A stretch of 64,000 nt of DNA from Myrica gale (taxonomy: Eukaryota; Streptophyta; Magnoliopsida; Fagales; Myricaceae). The translations under genes were made by a program, and so were the position numbers. Below, in pieces: positions 24,201 to 36,400 of the stretch. The DNA lies in NCBI GenBank assembly GCA_963930655.1, contig OZ005617.1:2668501-2732500 (forward strand), read 5' to 3'. The first letter of the stretch is position 1; every line of letters begins with the position of its first letter. The notes below the pieces were generated by a model, which made no database searches, was not told the DNA's origin, and worked only from the letters and a program-made list of their open reading frames with translations.

Positions 24201-26867
24201 TATGTGATCCTTTCGGAATTTCCAAGGCCGCTTTTGATTTTTGTCTCACAAGCATCTATGTTTGGTTTCATGATAATTGTCTTGCAGAGTTGTATTTATG
24301 TGAATGTTTTCTCTGAAGTTGACACATGCGCACACATGTAATCCCAAGACATGTTTGTTTATTTATGTTTGTGTCATGCTCATTTATTTTATTGTTTGGG
24401 ACTTGACTGGACTAATGTTATTCACGCTCGTCACTGAGAGAGAGAGAGTGGTTACAAGTGTCAGTGTCTTTTTATAAATGCACAATTTGATTCAATTTTA
24501 TGGCACATAATCAATCAAAAAATACCAGTTTTAGGATTTCAGTGTTTGATGCGTCTAAGCTACTGCTTTGAGCAAAAAGATCGGACTAATACTTACACCT
24601 TTTGTCCTGGGGATATCTGATTAATGTTGTTTTGTTAACAATGTCTTACACGTGACAATATCTGCTAGAAGCTGATGCTATATGATAAAGGATTTACAGT
24701 CTTTGCCGATTGCTGGTCTCTTTCCAGTTGTTTTTATATGCCTACCTTTTGAGTTTTTTGTTGATCCTGGAGTTTTTTGTTGTTGTTGAGGAAATGTGTG
24801 TTCTAGATATATTATTTTATAATCAATGCTGCATACTGGTGAAAAAGAAGACTTTAATTCTGTGTGCCTGCTAAAACTTCATGTAAATCTGCTTATCACA
24901 AAGTTGACTCTATCGCTCTCCTCTTCCACATCCTCTTGCCTTTTGTGTTTTTCAAGACATAGATGTATGTCCATATTACTTTGAATAATAGGACTTGACA
25001 TGCATCAATGCGTGCATCTTGTCTCTTGTCCGTGGTTGAGCTCATTAGCTTCTGAATCAATAATTTATTAGGATAGAGTTGCTGTCTTTTTTTTTCGTGA
25101 GTTTTTAAGTGCTTAGCTCCAGGGATGTCCCTTTTTCGTTGGTTTCATGGCAGAAGATTATAGTTCCTTTGTTTGCGACAGATCAATCAATTTTTTACAA
25201 TTAGGAAAGTGGTTTTTTGCCCTCAGGGTCAGGTTGGGGTTTGTGTTTGTTTCAAGTCTTGTCATGGTGACGACTATGTGCCATTTCTTCTTGTTATTAA
25301 ATACATGGATTATTAGCATACAGAACCGGATGGTCATTGAATAGTTTGCTCCAGCCAATAGTGTTGGATTTCTCCCTGACCATGTATTGGTTACTATTCT
25401 AAAATCCTTGTGGCTTGAACTTCTATATCGTTTGCATTGACATGTATGTGTTGACAATAGACTTTTTTAAAATAATTTTCCTTAGTTTTTTTTTTCCTTT
25501 TAATAATGCAGTCCCTGAGGATGAGGTAGAATCAAATAAGCCTGTGCCAAATGAGGATATTGTTTCACAGCTTGTGTCAATGGGATTCAACCAGTTTCAT
25601 TGTGAGAAAGCTGCCATAAGGACTTCGAATGCTGGCGTTGAAGAGGCAATGAATTGGTTACTTTCTCACATGGACGATGCAGGTATTTCTGACACAGTAT
25701 TAGTTTCTAGAGAAGTATTTCTTCACCTAGGAAAACAGTCGATTTTAGCTTGATCCAGCTTCTGGGAGCTCTTTTGTAAATTGTTTTAGTATATCATCTT
25801 GAGTAATAGTGGAACATTTTTGGTTTTGCAGATATTGATGATATAATTTCCCAAGAGGCTGAAGGTGCCAATGCTTCATATTCAAGCATTGACCAATCAA
25901 AAGTTGACACCTTGATTTCATTTGGTTTTCAAGAAGAAGTTGCCAGGAAAGCATTGAAGGCTTCAGTAAGTATTTTGTCACTTTCAATTCTTTTGAGAAA
26001 AAGGAGTAGCACATCTACCTATTAGGTTTCAATGCTACAAATTTTCTATCTGAGAGATGGTTGTAATAACGTATGTATTTTCAGGGTGGCGACATTGAGA
26101 AAGCAACAGATTGGATATTCAACAATCCTGGCGCGTCTGTTTCGTCTGACATGGATGCTACTACCTCAGACACTGCACCTACTTCTGCAGATGCAGGACT
26201 ACCTGATGGAGGAGGGAGTGAGTTCCTTCTTCATATGTTTATTGCTGCTAAACTTTATACCAACTCAAAACTGATTTTTGCTTTGGGGATATGTTTATGC
26301 GACTGCTTTTACTTTGGATGGCATACAGTAATCTTTATCTAAATTAGTTGTGCGCTTCAGTTAATCATTTTTTTTTGTTTGGTTTAGCTTGATTTCTATC
26401 TTAGGGTATTGATTCTGCTCTGATTGCTTTTTGTACCTATAGTCATATGCTGTAGGCTGTTCAGTGAGGTAATTGATGCTTCTGTTCAACTTGCTAAGAT
26501 TCACCTATATAAGCTAAATATTTGCCTCATTATTCTTCCAAAATTTCAAACTGTCACGATACGGTGCAAATCAAAGCTGTTAATGCAGCCTCTTTAATTG
26601 TAGTCTGTGTCATGAAGTATTTATAACACGTTATCAGTGAAGACATAGTACAATTTCTTTTGATTAACATTTTGCTTGCCTTTCGCAGGATATAGACTGA
26701 TGGGAATAGTAAGCCACATCGGAACCTCCACTCAATGTGGTCACTATGTTGCTCACATATTTAAAGATGGTAGATGGGTCATTTTCAACGATGATAAAGT
26801 CGGGGCTTCCGTTAATCCCCCCAAAGATATGGGGTATTTATATTTCTTTGAAAGGCTTAGTAGTTGA
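15256..26867 (+). CDS. UBP14: UBP14, ubiquitin-specific protease (USP5/IsoT type)
   Basis: Twenty exons: 15256-15363, 16347-16518, 17164-17276, 17375-17711, 19244-19338, 20698-20831, 20903-20959, 21058-21135, 21731-21785, 21869-21910, 22213-22293, 22930-23128, 23207-23264, 23339-23461, 23929-24017, 24110-24199, 25512-25682, 25832-25965, 26085-26217, 26689-26867. All have GT/AG ends and are in frame, encoding 815 residues (Arabidopsis UBP14 is about 800). The enzyme disassembles free polyubiquitin chains and recycles ubiquitin; loss is embryo-lethal in Arabidopsis. The ZnF-UBP domain has likely zinc ligands C184, C187, C204 and H217 (WQCAKC ... [15 protein letters not shown]). The catalytic Cys box [16 protein letters not shown] has C321, and the His box [14 protein letters not shown] has H775. 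Two UBA domains lie at about 626-666 ([12 protein letters not shown]...) and 690-731 (VDTLISFGF...). The start could also be the Met at 15268 ([16 protein letters not shown]), which better matches the usual N terminus. Introns host LINE tails. Confidence 0.94.
17815..17990 (+). mobile_element. LINE 3' tail in UBP14 intron 4
   Basis: GTTGCAGGGTGTCTTTCTTT leads to TGCTTGGTTGCCCCTTTC, GGCTTGTTTAGAATAG, CTTTGTACTGTATTCA and finally TTGGCTTGCTTATCAAAAAA. The same ordered blocks occur at 21202-21410 and, in reverse, at 783-1259. The family 3' end with a poly-A tail is clear; a possible imperfect TSD (ATAAATAAG / AATAAATAG) flanks it. Confidence 0.75.
19673..19915. repeat. MITE-like sequence in UBP14 intron 5
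   Basis: CTAGGGCCATGTTTGCAAAC begins a block with GGATTTTATGAGAAAGTAG, GTTGAATAATGATTGGAG and GGTGAAAAAGGTGTAAAGA, which resembles the MITE at 47541-47852. The right end is unclear: a candidate inverted match (GGAAGCACAACCTAGG) is near 20600, which would make a 0.94-kb element enclosing the LINE tail at 20211-20308. Confidence 0.42.
20211..20308 (+). mobile_element. Very short LINE 3' tail in UBP14 intron 5
   Basis: TGTAGCTTTCTAGTTTGT, CAGTACAGTCTTTTGTACTG and CTAACTTACTTATAAAAAAAA match, block for block, the 3' end of the LINE fragment at 36608-36801 when that one is read on the minus strand. About 100 bp remain. Confidence 0.6.
21202..21410 (+). mobile_element. LINE 3' tail in UBP14 intron 8, with TSD
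   Basis: GTTGCAGGGTGTTTTGTTGC, GGGCTAATGCCGTGCTAGGC, CTTGCTTGTTTGGACTAAG, CCCTTGTACTACTTTCA and GGCTTACTGATCAAAAAAAT make the same 3' end as in intron 4. A 14-bp direct repeat ATAATTATTGGTTG at 21188-21201 and 21411-21424 is the target-site duplication. Confidence 0.85.
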
Positions 26868-29026
26868 GACTCGAAAGAATAGGAAATACCAGTCTGCAGA
26901 AAATAGATGCTCTGCAGTCTTTTGGGATCTGAGCTATCAGCAACTATGCTTTTAGTTGTAATCGGCCTTGGAGTAGAACATTCTTTTGTCATATACAAGT
27001 CTTGGAGATTCCCATATACCTGTCTTCCCCCCCAAAATGAATTGGTATGATTGTCTGCAATTTTCTTTTTCATTGAGAAATTTTCCATATATTCTGTCTC
27101 TGTTTATGCTCTTCATTGTGTTTGCTCGTTAATTCTTTCTTCTGCCTTTTTTACCATAGTTTCACATCACTGAGAAATGTCTGGTAGTGGTGGGTGGGTT
27201 TTGCAGGCTTGTTTTGTATGATGTGTTTGTTTACAACTTCAAACTTTATAATCGTTTGCATTGGGCTTAGATATTTAACATAGACCAGTGCATTTAACTG
27301 TGTAATTAGCAAGATGTAAAGCCATATTTGATGGAGCTTGAAAACAACATACAGCTAGCAGGTTTAGGTTGTGTAATCGTGGTGGAATCATCTACTTTAA
27401 AACAAAATATTAAACAGACTTCCGACGAGGAGAAAAGCATTATAGCAGGTCGGATTTCTTTTGGGGAACTCATTCGTTTGGATTCATTCTACAAACGGTA
27501 CGTGAAGCATGCTTATAACAATTGGAGAGGGTAGACGCTCGTATTGATCACAATATTTTCTTCTACCACATTCATCTTGCCACATCAAATGGAAAACCAT
27601 ATTTTTATCGTCCTTCCAGAATGGTGTCCTATAATATTGTAGCTAAGGATCATGTACCTCAATGCTTATGTTTTTAAAATATTTTCTATTATTTTTATTT
27701 TTTATTTTTTAGATTTTTCAGATTTTATCATTTCGATATTTACCAGCTTTAAGATGCAATAAATTACGACAAAATTTAGGATCTTCTCAAGATGACATGT
27801 TGAGTCGTGAATTTTGAACTATTTAATTAAGAAACAACGTTTGGTGGTTCAAGAAATCTAGTATGAGATATGGAAATGTTAATTCCTCCTTACCATTACT
27901 TTTTTTTTTCTTGGCAAAAGAGTAGGAGGAGCTGATAAGAGGTGACAACCCTATTTAGGATAACCATAGTAGCTCCGACCCACCAAAGAACCATTCAAAA
28001 TTTCAAGCAGTCTAGATTGATTCTGTACAGATGCAAGGGACAACGTGCTCCGAGTCATGTTGAAATTAAAGCCACATGTACTCTTATAATTGGGCCACTA
28101 CACTCGTTGGTAACATTATTTTATGAATAAAGTCAATTTGCGCTCTCAAACTACTAAAATAATCTTAAACAGTGATACTGGCTACCACTTTTGATAGGTG
28201 GAGCTCCCGAACTTTTAAAATTAATCAATTTACGCTCTGAAATAAATCTAAAAGTCAACACCGTGCCATGCAACTCATTTATAATACATGTGATACAATT
28301 TTGATGGTTTAATATTTTTTAAGAACACATCTGGATGAAATTTAGTAGTTTTAGGGCTAAATTTGTCAATTGTAGTAGTTGAGGCCGTGTTTATTATTTG
28401 AGGGTGCAAAGTGATTTATTTTATTTTATTTTATTATTTGAGTTAAGAAGTTGGGAAAAGGAAAATAAGTTGAGTTCTCTATAAAATTTTATATAAGTTT
28501 TGAATTCAGATGAAACAACCAGCGATTGGTTAAGATAGAATCGAAATCAAATCTTGAAAATGTTATATAATTTTTTTTCAGAAATACATTTTAATATAGC
28601 ACTTTCTGATGCATTTTTCTTTATACTTGTTTTCTTTTTTGTGTGATGTGAGACTAACCCGCGCATCCAATCTATACACCTTAACTGGAGGGGATATTTT
28701 AATATTAGGCTTGGACGTAGTTGACAGGAAAGAAATAGATAGAAAATCCTAAACACTTCAAATCTGCTTTACACCTATGCATCAGTTCAGCCAAGAGATC
28801 TAAGATATCGGTCGATAATAATTACTGCTCAGCATACATTTTGTATTGAGTATTCACAAAAGCATTGTTAGCACAAAATGTTGATATCTCTAACGTGTGG
28901 CTCTGTAATCCCGCTTCTTTTCCATCAGTCACATCTTTTGCCTTATCCACAAGCTAATGCATACATACCTTCTCTCCTCCTTCAACGTATCTATTATACC
29001 CACTTCCTCCTGTCAAATTCTCTACC
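26868..29026. other. Spacer between UBP14 and petC
   Basis: It holds the UBP14 3' UTR at the left and the petC promoter at the right. No conserved reading frame was recognised. GATA-type boxes (GATATCGGTCGATAATAA at about 28804) lie about 210 bp before the petC start and fit a light-regulated gene, but this is inference. A degenerate inverted-repeat element lies at about 28133-28390. Confidence 0.55.
28133..28390. repeat. Degenerate inverted-repeat element
   Basis: The left part (AGTCAATTTGCGCTCTCAAA, CTACTAAAA) and the right part (TTTAGTAGTTTTAGGGC, AAATTTGTCAATTG, GTAGTTGAGG) are imperfectly complementary. Non-coding. The same kind of text recurs in DGK5 intron 8 (about 58050-58255). Confidence 0.38.
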
Positions 29027-31211
29027 ATGGCTGCCTCCACTCTCTCTCCTTCAACCACTTCTCAGGTGAGTATTCATATCTACCAATTTTGCAGTGACTT
29101 GGCTGATAACAGATATTATATCTGAAACTTTTAATTCTCGAAAGTTTGTTATGTTTGATTTCAGCTGTGCTCTAGCAAGAATGGGTTGTTTTCTTCATCC
29201 CAAGCTTTGATGCTTAAGCCCACAAGAACCCAGCTGGCGAGAAATGAAAAGGGTATGAAAATCTCTTGCCAGGCCACAAGCATTCCAGCCGATCGCGTAC
29301 CTGACATGGGCAAGAGGGAGCTCATGAATCTACTTCTGTTAGGTGCTCTATCTCTCCCCACGGCTGGCATGTTGGTTCCTTATGCTACCTTCTTTGCCCC
29401 CCCAGGGTGAGTTCAGTTTTCTTTTCTATTGCCATTTAAGTTTCGTATAGCCGGGGTTACAAATTTTTCTCTCGCAAAGTATAGAAGAACGATCATAAAT
29501 GACGCTTATTTTAATAAAATAAAATAAGATTTGAAATAGTCTTTAAGTGATGAAATTCGATGGATGCGTGACAGAAGGAATTTAGAATTCACGGCCAGTC
29601 CAAGAAATGAAATTCGATAATATTTCTCATTTACATAGTAAAAAAAATAGATCCTCCCAATTTTGCCGTGGGAGGAATATCCAAGAGAGGCTAAAAAAGG
29701 TGGAGTCGAAAAGTTTCATGGAGAATTATCATCTTCAGAGGGTAAAGTATGAAAGTTTCACTTTCTCATGGCAATTTGGTTCTTATACTCCACTTGACAG
29801 AATTGCTGTTTTTTGGCATCCTTCTGTTAACAGTCTCAGATTAGAAGGGTAACTTGTCATGGTCTTCAGTCCGTGTTGATTATGATAAAGAAAAAGGCAT
29901 TCTGTACAATCGTGAGTCATATTTATATTACAAAGAGTGCGTAGAGCACAAAGAAAAGAAGAGTGTAGTTCAAGTGTGTTAGAGAATATAGTTCAAATAA
30001 TATAATCTATTTTTTCCTATTAGCTTAAGTTTTTGGGATAAGTGGTAGATTTATATAGTTTCGAAGCCAATCTCTTGAGTTCGAGACCTGATTCCTCACT
30101 TCACACCAATTTCAATTAAATATTCCACGCGTTGGGACTCCTGAGTAAAAGAGAGTTCGGTCCACGGGGAGTGTTAGACCTCGTAATCGATATGTTTTTG
30201 TCAATTTTACAGTGGTATGTGATTGTCTTATATCACCCGAAGGGTTCTTGTTAATGCTTGTCGTTTCAGTTGGTCATAATCTCAAATTTTTGCTCTGTGG
30301 CTTGGATCAAGAGTGATGGATTGATTTCTGATTCTTATTCCTACCCAAAGAGTCGCTCTGCTTTGATGTTTTGATTTCGAAGTATTGTGGTATATATGGT
30401 TGGATGACCAAAATCTGTACCTATTTGTTGGCAACTGACAGGTCAGGTGGTTCTGGAGGCGGTATCATAGCAAAGGATGCCGTTGGAAATGATGTCATTG
30501 CAGATGAATGGCTTAAGACCCATGGCCCTGGCGACAGAACCCTAACTCAAGGGTTGAAGGTACCCACATTTTATATTTCCTTCCTGAGAATCTCCTATTC
30601 TCTTTTCAATAAAAGCTTTGCACCCTAATGATAATTCAACCATTGTACTACTTGTTCATTATCCCAGACCACATACGTATATAGATAGAACCAGCATATT
30701 GAAATCTTTCGAAGCAGCTCAAACTTGTGCTCTTCTCTTTTACAAGGACAAATTTCTAGTGCTCTTTGCCAAACTCGACAAGTTCTATACCATTTTTAAC
30801 TCTAATTTGCAGGGAGACCCAACCTACCTTGTTGTGGAGAATGACAGGACTCTGGCAACCTATGGCATTAATGCAGTCTGCACACATCTGGGTTGTGTGG
30901 TTCCATTTAATACTGCTGAAAACAAATTCATATGCCCTTGCCATGGTTCCCAATACAACAACCAAGGCAGGGTTGTTAGGGGACCTGCTCCTCTGGTAAG
31001 TCACAGAATGAATAACAATCCAGTCCATATATTCTTTTCCTCCCTCACTGCTCTAAATATTCTCCACCTCTTTCTGCTAATTATCCCCCCTAATCTTCAC
31101 TTGGAACAGTCACTGGCTCTGGCACACGCGGACATTGATGATGGGAAGGTAGTGTTTGTTCCATGGGTTGAAACTGATTTCAGAACAGGCGAGGCGCCCT
31201 GGTGGGCTTAA
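29027..31211 (+). CDS. petC: Rieske iron-sulphur protein of cytochrome b6f, chloroplast precursor
   Basis: Five exons, 29027-29065, 29165-29406, 30442-30559, 30813-30995 and 31110-31211, encode 227 residues, the usual precursor length. PetC passes electrons from plastoquinol to cytochrome f in the thylakoid b6f complex. Residues 1 to about 48 ([13 protein letters not shown]...) form a Ser/Thr-rich transit peptide. The mature start ([17 protein letters not shown]) is followed by the single membrane/TAT-type segment [20 protein letters not shown] and a glycine hinge (SGGSGGG). Cluster ligands are C156 and H158 in CTHLGC, and C174 and H177 in CPCHGS; C161 and C176 form the conserved disulphide. 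The end, [19 protein letters not shown], is typical. Intron 2 carries a SINE-like repeat. All motifs are intact, so the gene should be functional. Confidence 0.96.
30019..30183 (+). repeat. tRNA-derived SINE-like repeat in petC intron 2
   Basis: TTAGCTTAAGTTTTTGGGAT resembles a Pol III box A region, and GAGTTCGAGACCTG (about 30077-30090) matches a box B. The sequence continues to CCACGGGGAGTGTTAGACC, a text seen in dicot SINE families. No clear TSD was found. Confidence 0.42.
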
Positions 31212-33440
31212 GAGTGCTTTCACCGACCTGGTTGAATCTTGAGCATCTTACTGAGTCACAACCAATTCCTCTGTTAAACCCATCATTACTGCTGCAATGA
31301 ACAATTCAAATTGAATCGCAATTTGTATTGTTAGCAAAGGCTCCTTAGATTTGCACATATTTAATTTCAGCTAGTAGTAAACACGAACTGTCTCTGCTGG
31401 GGGGAAGGGGGGGTCTTAAAAGCGAAGCAAATATCGAAACATAGGTTGGAGGAAAGAAAGCACAACAATGAATGGTGTTTTCTCGATTCAGTATGTAAGA
31501 ACTCACTGTTTTTTGCTCCCCTGATCATTCTTTTGTCCCGTGGAAAGAAGAAGAAAAATAAAGAAGTTCCAGAAAACCATTCTCTACGATTCACGCTCAT
31601 TCGCGCCTGCACGCGAAAGCCACCCCAATCCTGTTTCTTTTTGCATTCTTGGTACTCTTACACTAGGTAACCCTTGTTAGGGCGAACCTTCCCGCATTAA
31701 TAAGTCTCGATTCTGGTTCACATTCCCCCTCGTATAGTTCCTTCCTGTAGAGGCTGTAGTATGGCCATCAAAACCAGCAGAGCGCTAACGTTTGAGAATA
31801 AGCACAAGAATTTAATGCACATGAATTTATTTGAATGCTCTATTTCAAATTGCCCACAGGAGGTCTAGCTAATTTGTCGAAATTGAGACTAAAATCTCAT
31901 TACTTTCATTAGGGGTGTTTAACGGTATTGTAGGTGACGGTTTGGTAAAAACCGTCACCGTCACCGCAATTGACGAAATCACATAATTGACACCGTCACC
32001 GCACCGCTAAGGCACAATAACCGCTCTTTCCGGTGACGGTATTAACGGTAACGGTTATACGATAACCGCTTAAACCGTATAACCGTTGTGCCAACAAAAT
32101 GAGTTTTTTCCTTAGGCTTTTTTATTTTATTTTATTTTACTTTTTTGAGCTGTTTACATTTATAACATAATAGCATACTCAATAATCATATCAAATGGAC
32201 AAATACCATAACATATTCAAACATAATATCATAATCATTATAATCATAACAAATATAATAAGTTGTCTAACATATTCCAACAAAAGCTCAACAATGTGAC
32301 ATAAAACAACTAACATATTCCAACAAAAGTATGTCACATAATCAATAGTCATCTTAAGTCTCAATTATGGGTGATTAACGGTAGTGACGGTGACGGTTTG
32401 GCAAAAACCGTCACTGTCACCGTAATTGACGGGATCACATATTTGACATTGTCACCGCACCGCTAAAGCACAATAACCACCCTTACCGGTTACGGTACCA
32501 GTAGCGGTGACGGTTTTAGCGGTTAAAACGGTAACCGCAGGTGCAAATGAACACCCATAACTTTCATACCTTAATCAAAAGCGCTAGACTCTATTACAGT
32601 GAGAATAAAATGAAAACCAGGAAGAAAGACTGAAGGAGATGCATAGAGAAGAACAACAATCTACTAGTCTAACCAAAGGCGGTATAGTTCCAACTCTAAA
32701 AACTAATTCAGAAACAAATCCATGCTTTTTCTTCTCGATGGAATTCTTTCAAACAGATTTTGAACTAAAACTAAGGAAATGATGCATTGTTGACTGTGAA
32801 TACTGAATAGAGAGAGGGACCAAAGTGGCTCCAAAGAATTACATATTCACTAGTGTAGATGGAGCAATTACGCCCTGATAGTACTACGTAGAATTCTCGA
32901 ATTTAAGTGGGTGTGGACTTCGATCTGATTTTATGATGGTCCATTCCTGAGGATATTTTTTCGCCTAAAAAAAAAAGACGGAGCAACTAAGCTCTTCACG
33001 ACACCTCACTAACACCCAATACCCATTAAAAATACTGACGGACCATGAAAAAACCGAAATAACAACAAAATAGTCAAATTCCGTCTTTTTTGGGGAGGTA
33101 CAAAAAAAACGTTCTACTGTGAATTATATTGTCTGCGTACAGCAGGCTATGAAAGTGAAATGAGGTGGGGTCAAACGAAGCCATGAGGTGCTCTCTTTAT
33201 TTTAGTTCCAAGGTGGTTTTGAGAAGGTAGGTTAAAGTAACCTAACCTTAGAGCAGTTTCAATAATGTCAAATATGGAATATTTGCAGTCTTGAAAAGGG
33301 TTCTCATTTCAACTATCAAATTTATGGAAAGAGGCCATGAAACTATTCTGCATCCATTCTTCTTATTGTCTTGAATTATTTATAGAAGTGCCAAAAATTT
33401 CCGAGGGGAAGAAAATACAAGGTTAACAGGTTGGCTTCTT
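31212..33440. other. Convergent spacer between petC and the ABC1 kinase gene
   Basis: It contains the petC 3' UTR (31212 to about 31560, with AATAAA at 31556) and the 3' UTR of the minus-strand kinase gene at the right. Its centre is the hAT-type element at 31910-32559. No other gene is visible. Confidence 0.6.
31910..32559. mobile_element. Non-autonomous hAT element with ACCGTCACCG subterminal repeats
   Basis: An 8-bp TSD, ACTTTCAT, is present at 31902-31909 and 32560-32567. The ends TAGGGGTGTT and AACACCCATA are inverted repeats. Both subterminal regions (31925-32095 and 32370-32540) are crowded with GGTGACGGT/ACCGTCACCG/GGTAACGGT units, as expected for transposase-binding arrays. The 650-bp element has no transposase frame; its middle is AT-rich. 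Confidence 0.88.
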
Positions 33441-36400
33441 CTAGGCGGCCATGAATCTTCCAATAGTCTCGAAGAGGGAGTCTGCCATGTCAGCTCTAAA
33501 TAGCAGTGTCTGCAATGCGTGCAACACATCATATTCTGGGTCAAGCTTCCGCTGCCACCCCTGCGGAAAGGAGGAATTAAAAGCAACAGAAATTAGAGAA
33601 TTATGAACAAAGATAAAATTTTCTTGAATTGGTATACAGAAACATGTATTATTCAAGGCCACAGCAGAATCCAAGTAAATACTGCACATACTTAGATTGA
33701 TTATTTGATTTATCACATCATGAGATGCTAAAAGAAAACAAAGGATTTTGTTAGTCCAATCTTCTAAGATCTGATATTAGCCTATGACAAGTGTCCTTGC
33801 TTCTGAGGTTAACAGGAAAATCATTGAGGAAAGTATGTCAATTTTACTGAAGCCAAAAATAGTCAGGTGCCATGCAGCAGAGGTCATTGGTTCGACTCTT
33901 CCCCTCCCCTCTCCCTTGGACCGCAGTCAACAATTGTTACAACAATATTCCCAGATCTGTAACATTCTCCTCAATTCATTTCTACCAAATGGTTTTGTGA
34001 AAGAATACTCTCAAGGACCTCACAATGAATAACTTGTGGAACCAACACCAGCAACAGCCTTCTCCCACTTTATGGGTTTTGAAGCTCAGCAATCGTCAAC
34101 AGATTGTTAGAGCTTATTAGCTAATTAAAAATGAATACTTCTGACAATCTCCACAGTTTCAATGAATATGTTCACACCAACTTATCCAAAATCAGAATCT
34201 GGCACAACAAATATAGAAGCAACTGACTGTAGCAACATTTGAGCCATTTTAATCCTAGTCAGTGATGACACTTAGGATAACCAAAGAAATATTTGCAACT
34301 TCTAAATTTCTGGCGTGAAAAAACAACAGTAAGACCTAAAGGCACACAGAAGAAAGGCAGGAAGTACCTCAAGCACCAAAGTGGTTACCATCACAGAACA
34401 AATATTGCCATCGATATTCACTTTATGACGCCTAACTTGCTCAAGCATTTGCTGCATGCAGTCAGCAGGATGGACAAAATGGGAGCGCCAGAAACTGAAA
34501 GTTTCTTCCACTTCCTGTTGAACCAACAAAACCTCTTACAATTCGTACAAACTTAAAGTAACTATGTGATCTACAAGAAGTTTGTTGGTAGGGAACCATG
34601 GATCCTAAGAACTCTCAACAAGTTGCATAGGATTAACAATGCACCGTTTCTATAAGGTATATAAAATTGACTACACATTTTTGGCATCCCTAAAAACCAC
34701 TTATATCATTGACTATCTACCTCTAAACCTGTACATCAACGTTATGAAAGTGGAGGACCTAACATCCACGATAAAGTTGCCCTACGCCAACTGTCCTTGA
34801 ATTTTCCTCTGATTAAACACTTAAACTATTGGATTAAATAATTTCAGTCTACGAAAAGTGCTGCATTTGTAGATATATGAACATAAATCACCCAATCAAA
34901 TAACGATGCTGGTTAACAAGTGATGATTGTCTGTAAGATTCTCATACCAACCGGACTAGACAAATGTATGGTTTCTATTTCAGAAACGGCATAAAACTAA
35001 ACTGAGCCTCCAATTCTTCGATAACAAGAAGTGTTATCTCCATACAAAAGCTATGTTGCAGATGCATTACCTTAATGAAAGCCCCTGGATTTGGGCAGTT
35101 CTGTTGTTTAGACAATCTAAGTGTGCACTCTGCAGCCATGTGACCATCTTGAAGGGCAATAGCCTTAAAGAAATCCAGCAGATTTACTCGATCTTTCTTA
35201 GAAAGTTCAGCAGTGAGGCCTACATCCAGAAGAATGACAAGAGGCTTTGATCTAAAGATCCGCTTATGTGTATTTGCCTCTCGGACAAGAATATTTCCAG
35301 GATGCATGTCCGCATGAATAAAATTGTCTACCTGGAGTATAAAATAATTTCTCAGCATAATACACTCTACAAGATCACCCATGAAATATCTAATTTTACT
35401 AAGACTAAATATATAAAAGGACATGTGGAGTACATTCCAAAACAAAAATAATCTTGCAGGGTGAAACCATCCATTAAACCCTACTTTACTAGTTTCTTGA
35501 GAAGCAACTGCAGGTTTACAACAAAAAGGCTGCACGGGTCTTACGAGTACGTAACAATGGTACTTTTGTTGTCCCATGAAATAGGTGTCACCAACCTTGA
35601 TACGTTGTAGAAACTAATATTTGAGAAATTCAACTTAACACAGTCGAGGAATTTAACATCTGGTCAACTTTTCAGCCATGACATGGACATGCAGAAAAAA
35701 AACTAGGATGTACCTTATGATATATGAATGTTACTTGCCTAACACAAAAACCAAAAAGGAAAGAAAAAAATCAATGTTGCAAAAGATACTTTAACAAAAA
35801 AAGAGGAAATTGGAAACACCAGGAAATCTCAAAAGGGACAATATCAAAGAATTAGAGTCAAAATGTTCCGTGACTAATAAAGTCTGCTCCTAAGGAAGAT
35901 GAGTGTCCCTGACGTATGGCTGTACAATGGAAGTAATAAGACATAGCCCCATACAAACAAGAGGAATAATTTGAACACATGACTGTTTTGAACACATTTA
36001 AAAAAAATTCAAGATCACCAAAGGATTTGATATACCAATATTCAGAAGGTACTTAAAGAAAAGAAAAAAAGAAAACATGTATTCACCTATTCACCTCGAC
36101 TATAGAAGTATTCAGGAGTTGCTAGTTTCATTTCAGTTATGTATGTCTCAACATTGAAAGGACACATTTTTTTGGTTATACATGGAAGCCGGTATAGGAT
36201 TTCAAACGGAACACCATAAATTAAGAAAGTGGAAAACGAATACTGACCATTTAGATAGTTTAAACAATACAAATGCACATATAATTATTTTTCTTAAACA
36301 CTTGCACATGTTAAATCCCTTAAATGAAACTCTGGGGAAGTACAAGACTTCAAGAGACTGTGAAGTTCTGTCCACACTTGACCAGCCAATGTAACAGCTT

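Noticed and set aside
33862..33915. Possible tRNA gene (GGTTCGACTC box B-like motif)
   Set aside because: No cloverleaf could be traced around it; at most a degenerate SINE, too weak to list.
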